A stretch of DNA of 32,350 nt, taken from positions 1-32,350 of the forward strand of contig JAAXXR010000018.1 in assembly GCA_013334335.1 (NCBI GenBank). Direction: 5' to 3'. Positions 24,598-32,350 of this stretch are shown in pieces. A program made the translations under genes and the position numbers. The stretch comes from Chlorobiaceae bacterium (GTDB lineage Bacteria; Bacteroidota; Chlorobiia; Chlorobiales; Chlorobiaceae). The notes under the pieces were generated by a model. That model was given only the letters and a program-made list of their open reading frames with translations, was not told the origin of the DNA and made no database searches. Position 1 is the first letter of the stretch. Every line of letters starts with the position of its first letter.

Positions 24598-24700
24598 GCT
24601 GAAAGATAGCGAACGGCAGGATTATCGGGAAGCGGGAAGTGCAGTCGTCGAGCGGCAGGGCCGGGCATCGCGGTCGACACCCGGCTACTGCATGCGGTCG

Positions 24701-26557
<1,857 letters not shown>

Positions 26558-26613
26558 GCAGTGTCGTTTTGAAAAAACTTGGGAAATCGACTGTACTCTA
26601 AGGTAACACTTAG

Positions 26614-26644
26614 CTGACGTTCAAAAAAATTCAGCAAGTATAAA
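26614..26644 (+). promoter_or_regulatory. Candidate promoter for the ribBA leader
   Basis: CTGACG and TATAAA are separated by 19 bases in an AT-rich stretch. The spacing is long and the predicted start would lie almost on the leader-peptide ribosome-binding site, so this is tentative. Confidence 0.25.
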
Positions 26645-26657
26645 AAAAAGAGGAGCC

Positions 26658-26744
26658 ATGTCAAAGAGTCCGGAGTTGTCAAATCATGATCGATGGTGTC
26701 GCCTCCTGCTCTCGGAGGAGGAACTTTTTTTTACATTACATTGA
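26658..26744 (+). CDS. Candidate 28-residue leader peptide upstream of ribBA
   Basis: A short reading frame starts with ATG at 26658, preceded by AAGAGGAG only two bases away from CC-ATG, the best ribosome-binding site in this gap. It encodes 28 residues: a polar start (M-S-K-S-P-E-L), then R-W-C-R-L-L-L, then S-E-E-E-L-F-F and T-L-H, and stops at TGA 26742-26744. It ends over a terminator-like hairpin whose stem overlaps its R-L-L-L-S-E-E codons. It lies in the same frame as ribBA but is separated by the stop and 81 bases. It resembles attenuator leader peptides in layout; there is no proof of translation. Confidence 0.4.
   Translation: MSKSPELSNHDRWCRLLLSEEELFFTLH
26702..26732 (+). terminator. 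Terminator-like hairpin in the ribBA leader (candidate attenuator)
   Basis: CCTCCT (26702-26707) pairs with AGGAGG (26716-26721) around an 8-base loop and is followed by AAC and eight T. It lies about 95 bases before the ribBA start, in the transcribed leader. CTCCT of the left arm can also pair with AGGAG (26651-26655), the ribosome-binding site of the small frame, giving an alternative fold. Confidence 0.5.
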
Positions 26745-26754
26745 ATTCATGTAA
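26736..26754. promoter_or_regulatory. Inverted repeat between ribBA leader and ribBA start
   Basis: TTACAT and ATGTAA flank a near-palindromic centre, giving a 19-base palindrome with one mismatch and one G-T. It overlaps the end of the leader frame and could be an operator. Confidence 0.3.
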
Positions 26755-26825
26755 TTTCCCGACCTGAAACAGGCCGGCCCAGCATCCCGAGCGATGGAGC
26801 CGCCAAGTATTTACTACCTACCAGG

Positions 26826-28106
26826 ATGAACAAAACGAGTTTCGATTCCATTCCATCGGCTATCGAGGATATCAGGAACGGCAAGCTGGTCATTGTCGTC
26901 GATGACGAGGACCGCGAGGACGAAGGCGATTTTATTGCCGCCGCCGAGCATGCCACCCCCGAGATGGTGAACTTCATCACCAAGGAGGCCAGGGGGCTGC
27001 TCTGTGTTTCCGTTACCATGCAGCGTGCACGGGAGCTGCAGCTCGAACCGATGGTCCAGCGCAACACCTCCCAGCACGAAACCAACTTCACCGTCTCCAT
27101 CGATGCCATCGCCGAGGGGGTCACTACCGGCATTTCAGCCTTCGACCGCTACATGACCCTCAAGATGATCGCCGATCCGTCCTGCTCGGCCGATGATTTC
27201 TCGAGGCCGGGCCACATCTTTCCGCTTCGCGCCATGGACGGGGGCGTCCTCAGGCGGGTCGGCCACACCGAGGCGGCCGTGGACCTCGCCATGCTCGCCG
27301 GATGCCAGCCGGTGGGCCTGCTCTGCGAGATCCTGCACGATGACGGCAGCATGGCCAGGCTTCCCGAACTGCTCAAGCTCAAGGAGAAGCTCGGCATGAA
27401 GCTCATCACCATCAAGGACCTCGTGGCCTACCGGATGCAGCAGAACAAGCTGGTGCACCGCGCGGTCGAGTCGCGCCTGCCCACGGCGTACGGTGACTTC
27501 AGGCTGATCGCCTACGAATCGTTCGTCGACCAGCAGAACCATATGGCGTTCGTCAAGGGAGATGTCGATAACGGCGAGCCGGTGCTCGTCAGGGTGCACT
27601 CGCAGTGCGCAACCGGCGACACCTTCGGCTCCCTCCGGTGCGACTGCGGCAACCAGCTCGCCACCGCACTCAGCATGATCGAAAAGGAGGGGCGCGGCGT
27701 ACTCGTCTATCTCATGCAGGAGGGGCGCGGCATCGGCCTCGTCAACAAACTCAAGGCCTACAACCTCCAGGACGAGGGATTCGACACCGTCGAGGCCAAC
27801 GAGAAGCTTGGCTTCAAGGCGGACCTGCGCGATTATGGAATCGGGGCGCAGATCCTGCAGGACCTCGGCGTCAGGAAAATGAGGCTCCTGACCAACAACC
27901 CGAAGAAGATCGTCGGCCTCGAGGGCTATGGCCTGGAGATCGTCGAGCGTCTTCCGCTCCAGATCGAACCGAACGACGTGAACCGCCATTACCTGGAGAC
28001 CAAGCGCGACAAGCTTGGCCACATGATCGACTCGGTCACCGGAAACGACCGGCTCCTGTTCGAGCAGTTGGCCGACAAGCAGTTGAAACAGCATAAACAA
28101 CCGTAA
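26826..28106 (+). CDS. ribBA: Bifunctional 3,4-dihydroxy-2-butanone-4-phosphate synthase / GTP cyclohydrolase II
   Basis: RibBA supplies both starting compounds of riboflavin: the four-carbon unit from ribulose 5-phosphate and the pyrimidine from GTP. The 426-residue product has the RibB domain first (about 1-205), with the acidic loop [10 protein letters not shown] (26-35), and H-T-E-A-A-V-D-L. The RibA domain (about 210-405) has [18 protein letters not shown] with zinc ligands Cys261, Cys272 and Cys274, and G-R-G-I-G-L. A C-terminal tail of about 20 residues is rich in Lys and Gln. The ATG at 26826 has only CAGG upstream. glyA follows after 26 bases, so the two form an operon. The 268-base gap before it holds a candidate attenuator. 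Confidence 0.96.
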   Translation: MNKTSFDSIPSAIEDIRNGKLVIVVDDEDREDEGDFIAAAEHATPEMVNFITKEARGLLCVSVTMQRARELQLEPMVQRNTSQHETNFTVSIDAIAEGVTTGISAFDRYMTLKMIADPSCSADDFSRPGHIFPLRAMDGGVLRRVGHTEAAVDLAMLAGCQPVGLLCEILHDDGSMARLPELLKLKEKLGMKLITIKDLVAYRMQQNKLVHRAVESRLPTAYGDFRLIAYESFVDQQNHMAFVKGDVDNGEPVLVRVHSQCATGDTFGSLRCDCGNQLATALSMIEKEGRGVLVYLMQEGRGIGLVNKLKAYNLQDEGFDTVEANEKLGFKADLRDYGIGAQILQDLGVRKMRLLTNNPKKIVGLEGYGLEIVERLPLQIEPNDVNRHYLETKRDKLGHMIDSVTGNDRLLFEQLADKQLKQHKQP

Positions 28107-28132
28107 AACCTCCCACGGGAGAAGGACAAACG

Positions 28133-29455
28133 ATGAAGCACGATATCCTGAAGATGCAGGACCGCGAGGTCTTCGAGGCGATTGCCGGCGAAGTCAGGCG
28201 ACAGACCGAGACCCTTGAACTGATCGCCTCCGAAAACTTCACCAGCAGGGCCGTCATGGAAGCCTGCGGCTCAGTGATGACCAACAAGTATGCCGAGGGC
28301 TATCCCGGCAAGCGCTACTACGGCGGTTGCGAATATGTCGACGTGGCCGAGAACCTTGCCCGCGACCGGGCAAAGCAGCTCTTCGGTGCCGAATATGTCA
28401 ACGTCCAGCCCCACTCCGGCTCCAGCGCCAACATGGCCGTGCTGTTCGCCGTGCTCAAGCCCGGAGACAAGATCATGGGCCTCGACCTCTCCCACGGCGG
28501 CCACCTGACCCACGGCAGCCCGGTCAACTTCTCCGGCCAGATGTTCGATGCCCACTCCTACGGCGTCGACCGCGAGACCGGCATCATCGACATGAACAAG
28601 GTCGAGGAGCTGGCCCTGTCGGTCCGTCCGAAGCTGATCATCGCCGGAGCCAGCGCCTACTCGCAGGGCTTCGACCTCAAGGCCTTCCGCCAGATCGCCG
28701 ACAAGGTGGGCGCGCTGCTCATGGCCGACGTCGCCCATCCCGCCGGACTCATGGCCGCGGGCGTCCTGCCCAACCCGATGGAGCACTGCCACTTCGTCAC
28801 CACCACCACCCACAAGACCCTGCGCGGCCCGCGTGGTGGCATGATCATGATGGGCAAGGATTTCGAGAACCCGCTCGGCATCACCATCAAGACCAAGACC
28901 GGTTCCCGCGTCAAGATGATGTCCGAGGTGCTCGACGCCGAAGTGATGCCCGGCATCCAGGGCGGTCCGCTCATGCACATCATCGCCGGCAAGGCGGTCG
29001 CCTTCGGCGAAGCCCTGCAGCCCTCCTTCAAGGTCTACGCACAGCAGGTCAAGGACAACGCCGCCGCCATGGCCGCCAAATTCATTGATGCCGGCTACCA
29101 TATCGTCAGCGGCGGAACGAAGAACCACCTCATGCTGCTCGACCTGCGTAACAAGGAGGTCACCGGCAAGGTCGCCGAGAACCTGCTGCACGAGGCGGGC
29201 ATCACGGCAAACAAGAACATGGTGCCCTTCGACGACAAGTCGCCCTTCGTGACCAGCGGCATCCGTATCGGCACACCGGCCATGACCACCAGAGGCATGA
29301 AGGTCGCCGAAAGCGAGAAGATCGTCGAACTCATCGACCGCGTCATCTCGTCCGCCAACAACGCCGACATCTCCGATGTCTGCCGCGACGTCAAGGCCGA
29401 GATCAAGACCCTCTGCCTCAGCTTCCCGCTTGACGGCTACGGCCCGCTTTTCTGA
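28133..29455 (+). CDS. glyA: Serine hydroxymethyltransferase
   Basis: GlyA interconverts serine and glycine and makes methylene-tetrahydrofolate, the main one-carbon source. The 440-residue product has L-I-A-S-E-N-F near the N-terminus, [15 protein letters not shown] and [10 protein letters not shown]. Asp199 and His202 lie in M-A-D-V-A-H-P-A-G, and the PLP-binding Lys228 in [27 protein letters not shown] near the C-terminus is also typical. GGGAGAAGG upstream of the ATG at 28133 is a good ribosome-binding site. It is the second gene of the ribBA-glyA unit; a link between the two is that riboflavin and folate cofactor synthesis both start from GTP. A strong terminator follows at once. Confidence 0.97.
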   Translation: MKHDILKMQDREVFEAIAGEVRRQTETLELIASENFTSRAVMEACGSVMTNKYAEGYPGKRYYGGCEYVDVAENLARDRAKQLFGAEYVNVQPHSGSSANMAVLFAVLKPGDKIMGLDLSHGGHLTHGSPVNFSGQMFDAHSYGVDRETGIIDMNKVEELALSVRPKLIIAGASAYSQGFDLKAFRQIADKVGALLMADVAHPAGLMAAGVLPNPMEHCHFVTTTTHKTLRGPRGGMIMMGKDFENPLGITIKTKTGSRVKMMSEVLDAEVMPGIQGGPLMHIIAGKAVAFGEALQPSFKVYAQQVKDNAAAMAAKFIDAGYHIVSGGTKNHLMLLDLRNKEVTGKVAENLLHEAGITANKNMVPFDDKSPFVTSGIRIGTPAMTTRGMKVAESEKIVELIDRVISSANNADISDVCRDVKAEIKTLCLSFPLDGYGPLF

Positions 29456-29479
29456 GCAACAAGGTTACTCATCCAGTAC

Positions 29480-29515
29480 AAAAGGCCGGCACCCCCAAGG
29501 TGACCGGCCTTTTTT
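29480..29515 (+). terminator. Rho-independent terminator after glyA
   Basis: AAAAGGCCGG and CCGGCCTTTT, with an inner ACC/GGT pairing and a small bulge, form a strong stem followed by a T run ending near 29515. It closes the ribBA-glyA operon and marks the end of the conserved part of the window. Confidence 0.88.
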
Positions 29516-29975
29516 CGTTACCCGAATCGATCAGCTGATTCTAAGCACGCCGGCAGCACCTCCCTTTCAGCACTATGTCCTGCGCATCCTGAGACCTGTC
29601 AGCATTGGTTGTGGCGAAAGTGGAAGAAGAAAAGAGCGCCTACGTGTTGCTCCTTTTTATTGCACTTACTGTCCCCAAGTGCCATCTGTCAGTGAAGTTC
29701 TTCGAGGAATATGGTTAGGCGCTTGCCGAATCAGTGCGTCAATCAGGTGTCACCATCAATGCCCTGGCGAATATGCTGAAGTCCTTTTCCAGATGGTTTT
29801 GCGCTTGCCGTTCAACGCCCCACGTTTGACAGAACAGCGCTTGATTGGGCAATTTTTCTTGTCTTGCCAAGGCGGGTACAAACTGCTTGAGCAGATGGTC
29901 AGGGCAGCAAAATCAATATATTACTTTGGACAGCAGTTCTACCACAGTTCCGCTATGTGCAACAAAAGGAAGACC
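29516..29975 (+). other. Gene-poor stretch with a possible decayed frame
   Basis: No intact gene is seen in 460 bases. One frame reads in a protein-like way from a GTG at 29611 for 35 codons, meets TAG at 29716-29718 (after F-F-E-E-Y-G), and continues A-L-A-E-S-V-R-Q-S-G-V-T-I-N-A-L-A-N-M-L to TGA at 29827-29829. It may be a remnant of a lost gene. A GCGCCTA (29637) and TTAGGCGC (29715) pair flanks part of it. Confidence 0.35.
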
Positions 29976-30347
29976 ATGATTAATAAAATTACTGGCATTT
30001 GCTGTCTGTTCGTAGCCGTCGCTTTTACTGCAAATGCGCAAGATGCTGATCGAACTGAGCGGCTTGAAAAAGAGGTTCAGGAGATAAAGTTACGACTGTC
30101 GAAGCTGGAATCCTTGCTAAGCAATACGAGCAAGGCCAATGAACGCGTAACGTCGGGTGAAGGGTGGAAATCGGTGATGAATTGGAGAAGGCTGACCACA
30201 AATATGGATTACCGTGATGTGCAAATAATGCTTGGTGAACCGTATCGAGTTGACGGTGGCGAAATTGCAACTTGGTATTACCAGAATAGTGGCGAAGTTA
30301 CTTTTATGCAAGGAAAAGTTTTTCAATGGAGGGAGCCTCGACAATAG
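29976..30347 (+). CDS. Small secreted protein with coiled coil and SmpA/OmlA-like end
   Basis: The 123-residue product has a signal peptide (K-I-T-G then a hydrophobic core, probable cleavage after A-N-A at about residue 21). A short charged heptad-like helix follows (about 25-48, with L-E-K-E-V-Q-E-I-K-L-R-L). The C-terminal domain has M-D-Y-R-D-V-Q-I-M-L-G-E-P, then T-W-Y-Y, and G-K-V-F-Q-W at the end. This last pattern resembles SmpA/OmlA (BamE-like) folds, which sit in the envelope. Function is unknown. AAAGGAAG about 6 bases before the ATG at 29976 sets the start; an ATG seven codons upstream is less likely. Base use is clearly more AT-rich than in glyA, suggesting later acquisition. Confidence 0.7.
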   Translation: MINKITGICCLFVAVAFTANAQDADRTERLEKEVQEIKLRLSKLESLLSNTSKANERVTSGEGWKSVMNWRRLTTNMDYRDVQIMLGEPYRVDGGEIATWYYQNSGEVTFMQGKVFQWREPRQ

Positions 30348-30446
30348 CAAATATCAACCCCCCTCAACTTTACTTGTCTGGCCTGATTCCCGGTGATTCG
30401 TTCGGCTTATTCTGACGACACGTGCAAAATATAAATATTCACATTT

Positions 30447-30690
30447 GTGGCTTATCAACTCTGTTTATCGGTCAGCAGGACTATATCGGAGGGTGCTGAT
30501 CGCATTGCGGTATGCCTGGATGCCTTGGATAGCCAACGGTTATGGACTGATTTCGCCCCGAACCTTTCAAGTCCTGGTAATCTGGTGCTGCACCTTATCG
30601 GCAATCTCAGCCAATATGTTGCCAGGACACTGGGTGGAAAGCCGTTTCATCGAGATCGGGCGAAAGAGTTTGCTGGCAAGGACGTGAGCC
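30447..30690 (+). pseudogene. Truncated DinB-family (DUF1572-like) gene
   Basis: From a GTG at 30447 about 80 codons resemble the N-terminal part of DinB-like proteins: a helix ending C-L-D-A-L-D-S-Q-R-L-W, then S-P-G-N-L-V-L-H-L-I-G-N-L-S-Q-Y-V, and L-G-G-K-P-F-H-R-D-R-A-K-E-F-A-G-K-D. DinB folds normally run to 150-170 residues with metal-binding His in later helices. Here the similarity stops near 30690, where base composition jumps to very GC-rich; the frame runs on to 30860 with a low-complexity Ala/Arg/Ser sequence. I infer that an insertion or rearrangement removed the 3' half. The N-terminus may also be incomplete, as no ribosome-binding site is seen. Confidence 0.6.
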
Positions 30691-31070
30691 CGTCAGTAGA
30701 AGCTGCGAGCGCGACTACATGCTCGCAGTTCCTTGCCTGCGACACCCCCGCCCCCTCCGTCGCCCGCGTGCTTGCCTCCGTGCGTTCCCTGCTGGCGGGG
30801 GCGGCCCTTGCTCGAGACCGGCGAAGGTTTGGCGCTGAGGGCATGGCGCATCCCGACTAAAGGACGCGCAACTGAAAGCGCGTCGCGTTGCGCTTGGGCT
30901 TCGCATCTCGCCCCGGCTGCTGTCCGCCTTGCTTCCGGGCCGCCATGCTCCGCCAATCCCCCCAAGCGGGGACCCTGAGGATCTCGGGCGCAATGCTCTC
31001 CGCACCGCGCTGCTTCGCTCTGGAAGTCCGCCCAAGCGATGATGCTTGTGCCGATTAGCCTCACGCACAA
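30691..31070. other. GC-rich block of unknown origin following the broken DinB-like gene
   Basis: About 380 bases with very high GC and no convincing gene. Open frames exist on both strands, but their products are low-complexity (Arg, Ala, Gly, Pro) and look like by-products of composition. Near its left end CTGCGAGC (30703-30710) and GCTCGCAG (30721-30728) form a perfect 8-bp inverted repeat with a 10-base loop. The right end passes sharply into AT-rich sequence at about 31070. It could be the remnant or end of a mobile element; no transposase or integrase was seen. Confidence 0.45.
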
Positions 31071-31202
31071 TTGCTGAATAAGTACTTTATTGAACGCATT
31101 TGCTATCTGTTTCCAGAGTTATCTTTATTTTTATAAAAACATTAAAATCGCTGTTTCAGCGAATCTATTTAATTATTGTAAGCACACATCTCCGGAGATT
31201 CC
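31071..31202 (+). promoter_or_regulatory. AT-rich promoter region of the BRCT gene
   Basis: A markedly AT-rich stretch with a small hairpin (TCGCTG / CAGCGA, 31148-31162) and the perfect 12-base palindrome ATCTCCGGAGAT at 31188-31199. The palindrome contains the GGAG ribosome-binding site of the next gene. No clear -35/-10 pair was fixed. Confidence 0.4.
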
Positions 31203-32096
31203 ATGCACCAAGACCATCTTGAATACGCCAAATTCATGACCCGTGCATGCCTTGAGAAGTCCGTGAATTCGCTGTTGGGGCTTATTGAGGGCATCACGAT
31301 TGACAGTGAAATCAATGAATCAGAGTTATCATTCTTGAATCTTTGGCTGACAGAACATGACGCATTGCGAGTTCACCACCCATTCAATGAACTCATTCCG
31401 GTCGTGCAGTCGGCAGTGGCAGATGGAGTCGTCACGAAAGATGAACATGATGACATCGTTTGGTTGTGTGAGCGCCTTTGCTCAACAGAGTATTTCGATC
31501 AAAGGACTGCCGATCTCCAGCGTCTACATGCGATTGTTGGGGGTATTGTTTCCGATGGAATGATCACTGAGGCCGAGCTTAATGGCCTCTCTGCATGGCT
31601 ACAGGATCACGAGCATCTGAAGACTTGCTGGCCCTATGACGAAGTTGACAGTCTCATCGTCGGCGTCATGAAGGATAAGAAGATTGACGCCAGGGAGCAC
31701 GCGCTACTGATGAGTTTCTTTGCGGAGTTCATTACTATTCTGGATGGCCGGACCATCAACAGTCCGGTCGTATCAGAGGGTGCAAACATTCTCGGGCTTT
31801 GCGCAGTTTGCCCAGAGATTGAGTTTGCTGACTCAACGTTCTGCTTTACTGGCGCTTCCATTCATTACACTCGTAGTGCATTAGCCTCAACTGTTGAACG
31901 CCTTGGTGGCGTATTTTCACCAAATGTCACAAAAAGAGTCCGGTATCTCGTAATTGGCGCTGAGGGCAACCCGTGTTGGGCTTATGCGTGTTACGGACGA
32001 AAAGTCGAGAAAGCAGTTCAACTGAGAAAGACCGGGGTTCCTGTACTGATTGTTCATGAGAACGACTTCCATGACGCCGTTCTCGATGCGGGCTAA
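31203..32096 (+). CDS. Protein with duplicated TerB-like repeats and a C-terminal BRCT domain
   Basis: The 297-residue product has two parts. Residues 24-92 and 108-176 are a tandem repeat of equal length (69) that shares L-x-x-(I/V)-x-G-I, E-L-x-x-L-x-x-W-L and H-x-x-L. Each repeat holds two copies of a D-x-x-(I/V)-x-x-x-E turn: 34-41 (variant), 74-81, 118-125 and 158-165. The turns are 40 residues apart, as in TerB-like helical domains. Residues about 209-297 form a BRCT domain (F-C-F-T-G near the start, E-R-L-G-G, V-R-Y-L-V-I-G, then G-R-K-V-E-K-A). BRCT domains bind phosphopeptides or DNA ends. GGAG lies 6 bases before the ATG at 31203. Codon and base use differ from the core genes, so transfer is likely. 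Confidence 0.75.
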   Translation: MHQDHLEYAKFMTRACLEKSVNSLLGLIEGITIDSEINESELSFLNLWLTEHDALRVHHPFNELIPVVQSAVADGVVTKDEHDDIVWLCERLCSTEYFDQRTADLQRLHAIVGGIVSDGMITEAELNGLSAWLQDHEHLKTCWPYDEVDSLIVGVMKDKKIDAREHALLMSFFAEFITILDGRTINSPVVSEGANILGLCAVCPEIEFADSTFCFTGASIHYTRSALASTVERLGGVFSPNVTKRVRYLVIGAEGNPCWAYACYGRKVEKAVQLRKTGVPVLIVHENDFHDAVLDAG

Positions 32097-32317
32097 TCTT
32101 TCGACAGGGTGCGTAGGGGACGCTCACAACTAACTGAACGAAAAGCTATTCGAAAAGGGGTATCTCAGTCGCGAAAGCAAAGTAGACGGCAATGCTGAGG
32201 GGGACAGGGCCGGTGGCTTGAATGTTACCCTGCTTGATTCACGTGCTGTGGGGGTTGTCTGGAATGGCAGGACGAGAGCGCGGTTCCAGGGAAGCTCCGG
32301 TACGCTGGTCTGGTGTC
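32097..32317. other. Intergenic region at right edge
   Basis: No gene was identified in these 221 bases. GGGGGACAGGG at about 32199 recalls GGGGACAGGGG at 3934, but the similarity is short. Confidence 0.4.
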
Positions 32318-32350
32318 TTAGCGCAGGCGAAACAGCTTCTTCATCGGCAT
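32318..32350 (-). CDS. Possible 3' end of a minus-strand gene entering from the right
   Basis: On the minus strand the last ten codons before TAA at 32318-32320 read M-P-M-K-K-L-F-R-L-R. This is an open frame to the edge, but ten codons are far too few to identify or confirm a gene. Confidence 0.2.
   Translation of the reverse strand: MPMKKLFRLR

Noticed and set aside
26558-26825. FMN riboswitch before ribBA
   Set aside because: The conserved blocks of the RFN element are not present; only a simple hairpin and an inverted repeat are seen.
29637-29722. Possible integron attC site (GCGCCTA / GTTAGGCG)
   Set aside because: Only one arm fits the GTTRRRY core. The other lacks the AAC end, no second site follows the next gene, and no integrase is seen.
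29376-29975. Long upstream extension of the small secreted protein
   Set aside because: It overlaps the end of glyA in another frame and crosses the glyA terminator; a signal peptide and ribosome-binding site mark the start at 29976.

Overview
The window looks like chromosome of a green sulfur bacterium (Chlorobiaceae, probably Chlorobaculum or Chlorobium). The main reason is a chlorophyll/bacteriochlorophyll synthase (bchG type) set among GC-rich housekeeping genes. Other protein features fit this lineage, and most starts have little or no Shine-Dalgarno sequence. Clear ones are seen only before tatA, pfkA, cutA, the ferritin, glyA and a few others. This assignment is made by reading and was not tested by a database search.

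Layout. Bases 1-5000 are all on the minus strand: dapA (cut by the left edge), recN, a lamin-tail-domain lipoprotein, tatA and psd. A divergent gap of 328 bases leads to tilS (+). Bases 6387-10413 are minus again: a membrane-anchored unknown, rnhA, rpmB, bchG and trpD. Then come an Xaa-Pro aminopeptidase and cutA (+), facing holB and ilvE (-) and a pyrophosphate-type phosphofructokinase (-). Bases 15855-20124 alternate: an orphan FtsX/MacB-type permease (+), ispF (-), a DUF4407 membrane protein (+) and pyrD (-). The pyrD gene follows glgP (-). A metallophosphoesterase (+) faces a ferritin, a ferritin-like protein and the C-terminal half of a split carB (all -). The conserved part ends with ribBA-glyA (+) and a strong terminator at 29480-29515.

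From about 29516 to the right edge the character changes. Coding becomes sparse and partly AT-rich. The stretch holds a small secreted SmpA/OmlA-like protein, a DinB-family gene broken after about 80 codons, a very GC-rich block of about 380 bases with no convincing gene, and a protein with a duplicated TerB-like repeat followed by a BRCT domain. I read this as an accessory, horizontally acquired or decaying segment.

How the genes work together. Most are independent core functions: lysine, tryptophan and branched-chain amino acids, pyrimidines (pyrD, carB), riboflavin, one-carbon units, isoprenoids (ispF) feeding pigment tails (bchG), glycogen breakdown and glycolysis (glgP, pfkA), iron storage, DNA repair and replication, and translation. 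The most interesting non-coding signals are three. GC-rich palindromes lie in four of the five convergent gene junctions. A candidate leader-peptide/attenuator precedes ribBA. A terminator sits directly against the rnhA start codon. No rRNA, tRNA, CRISPR array or complete insertion sequence was seen.
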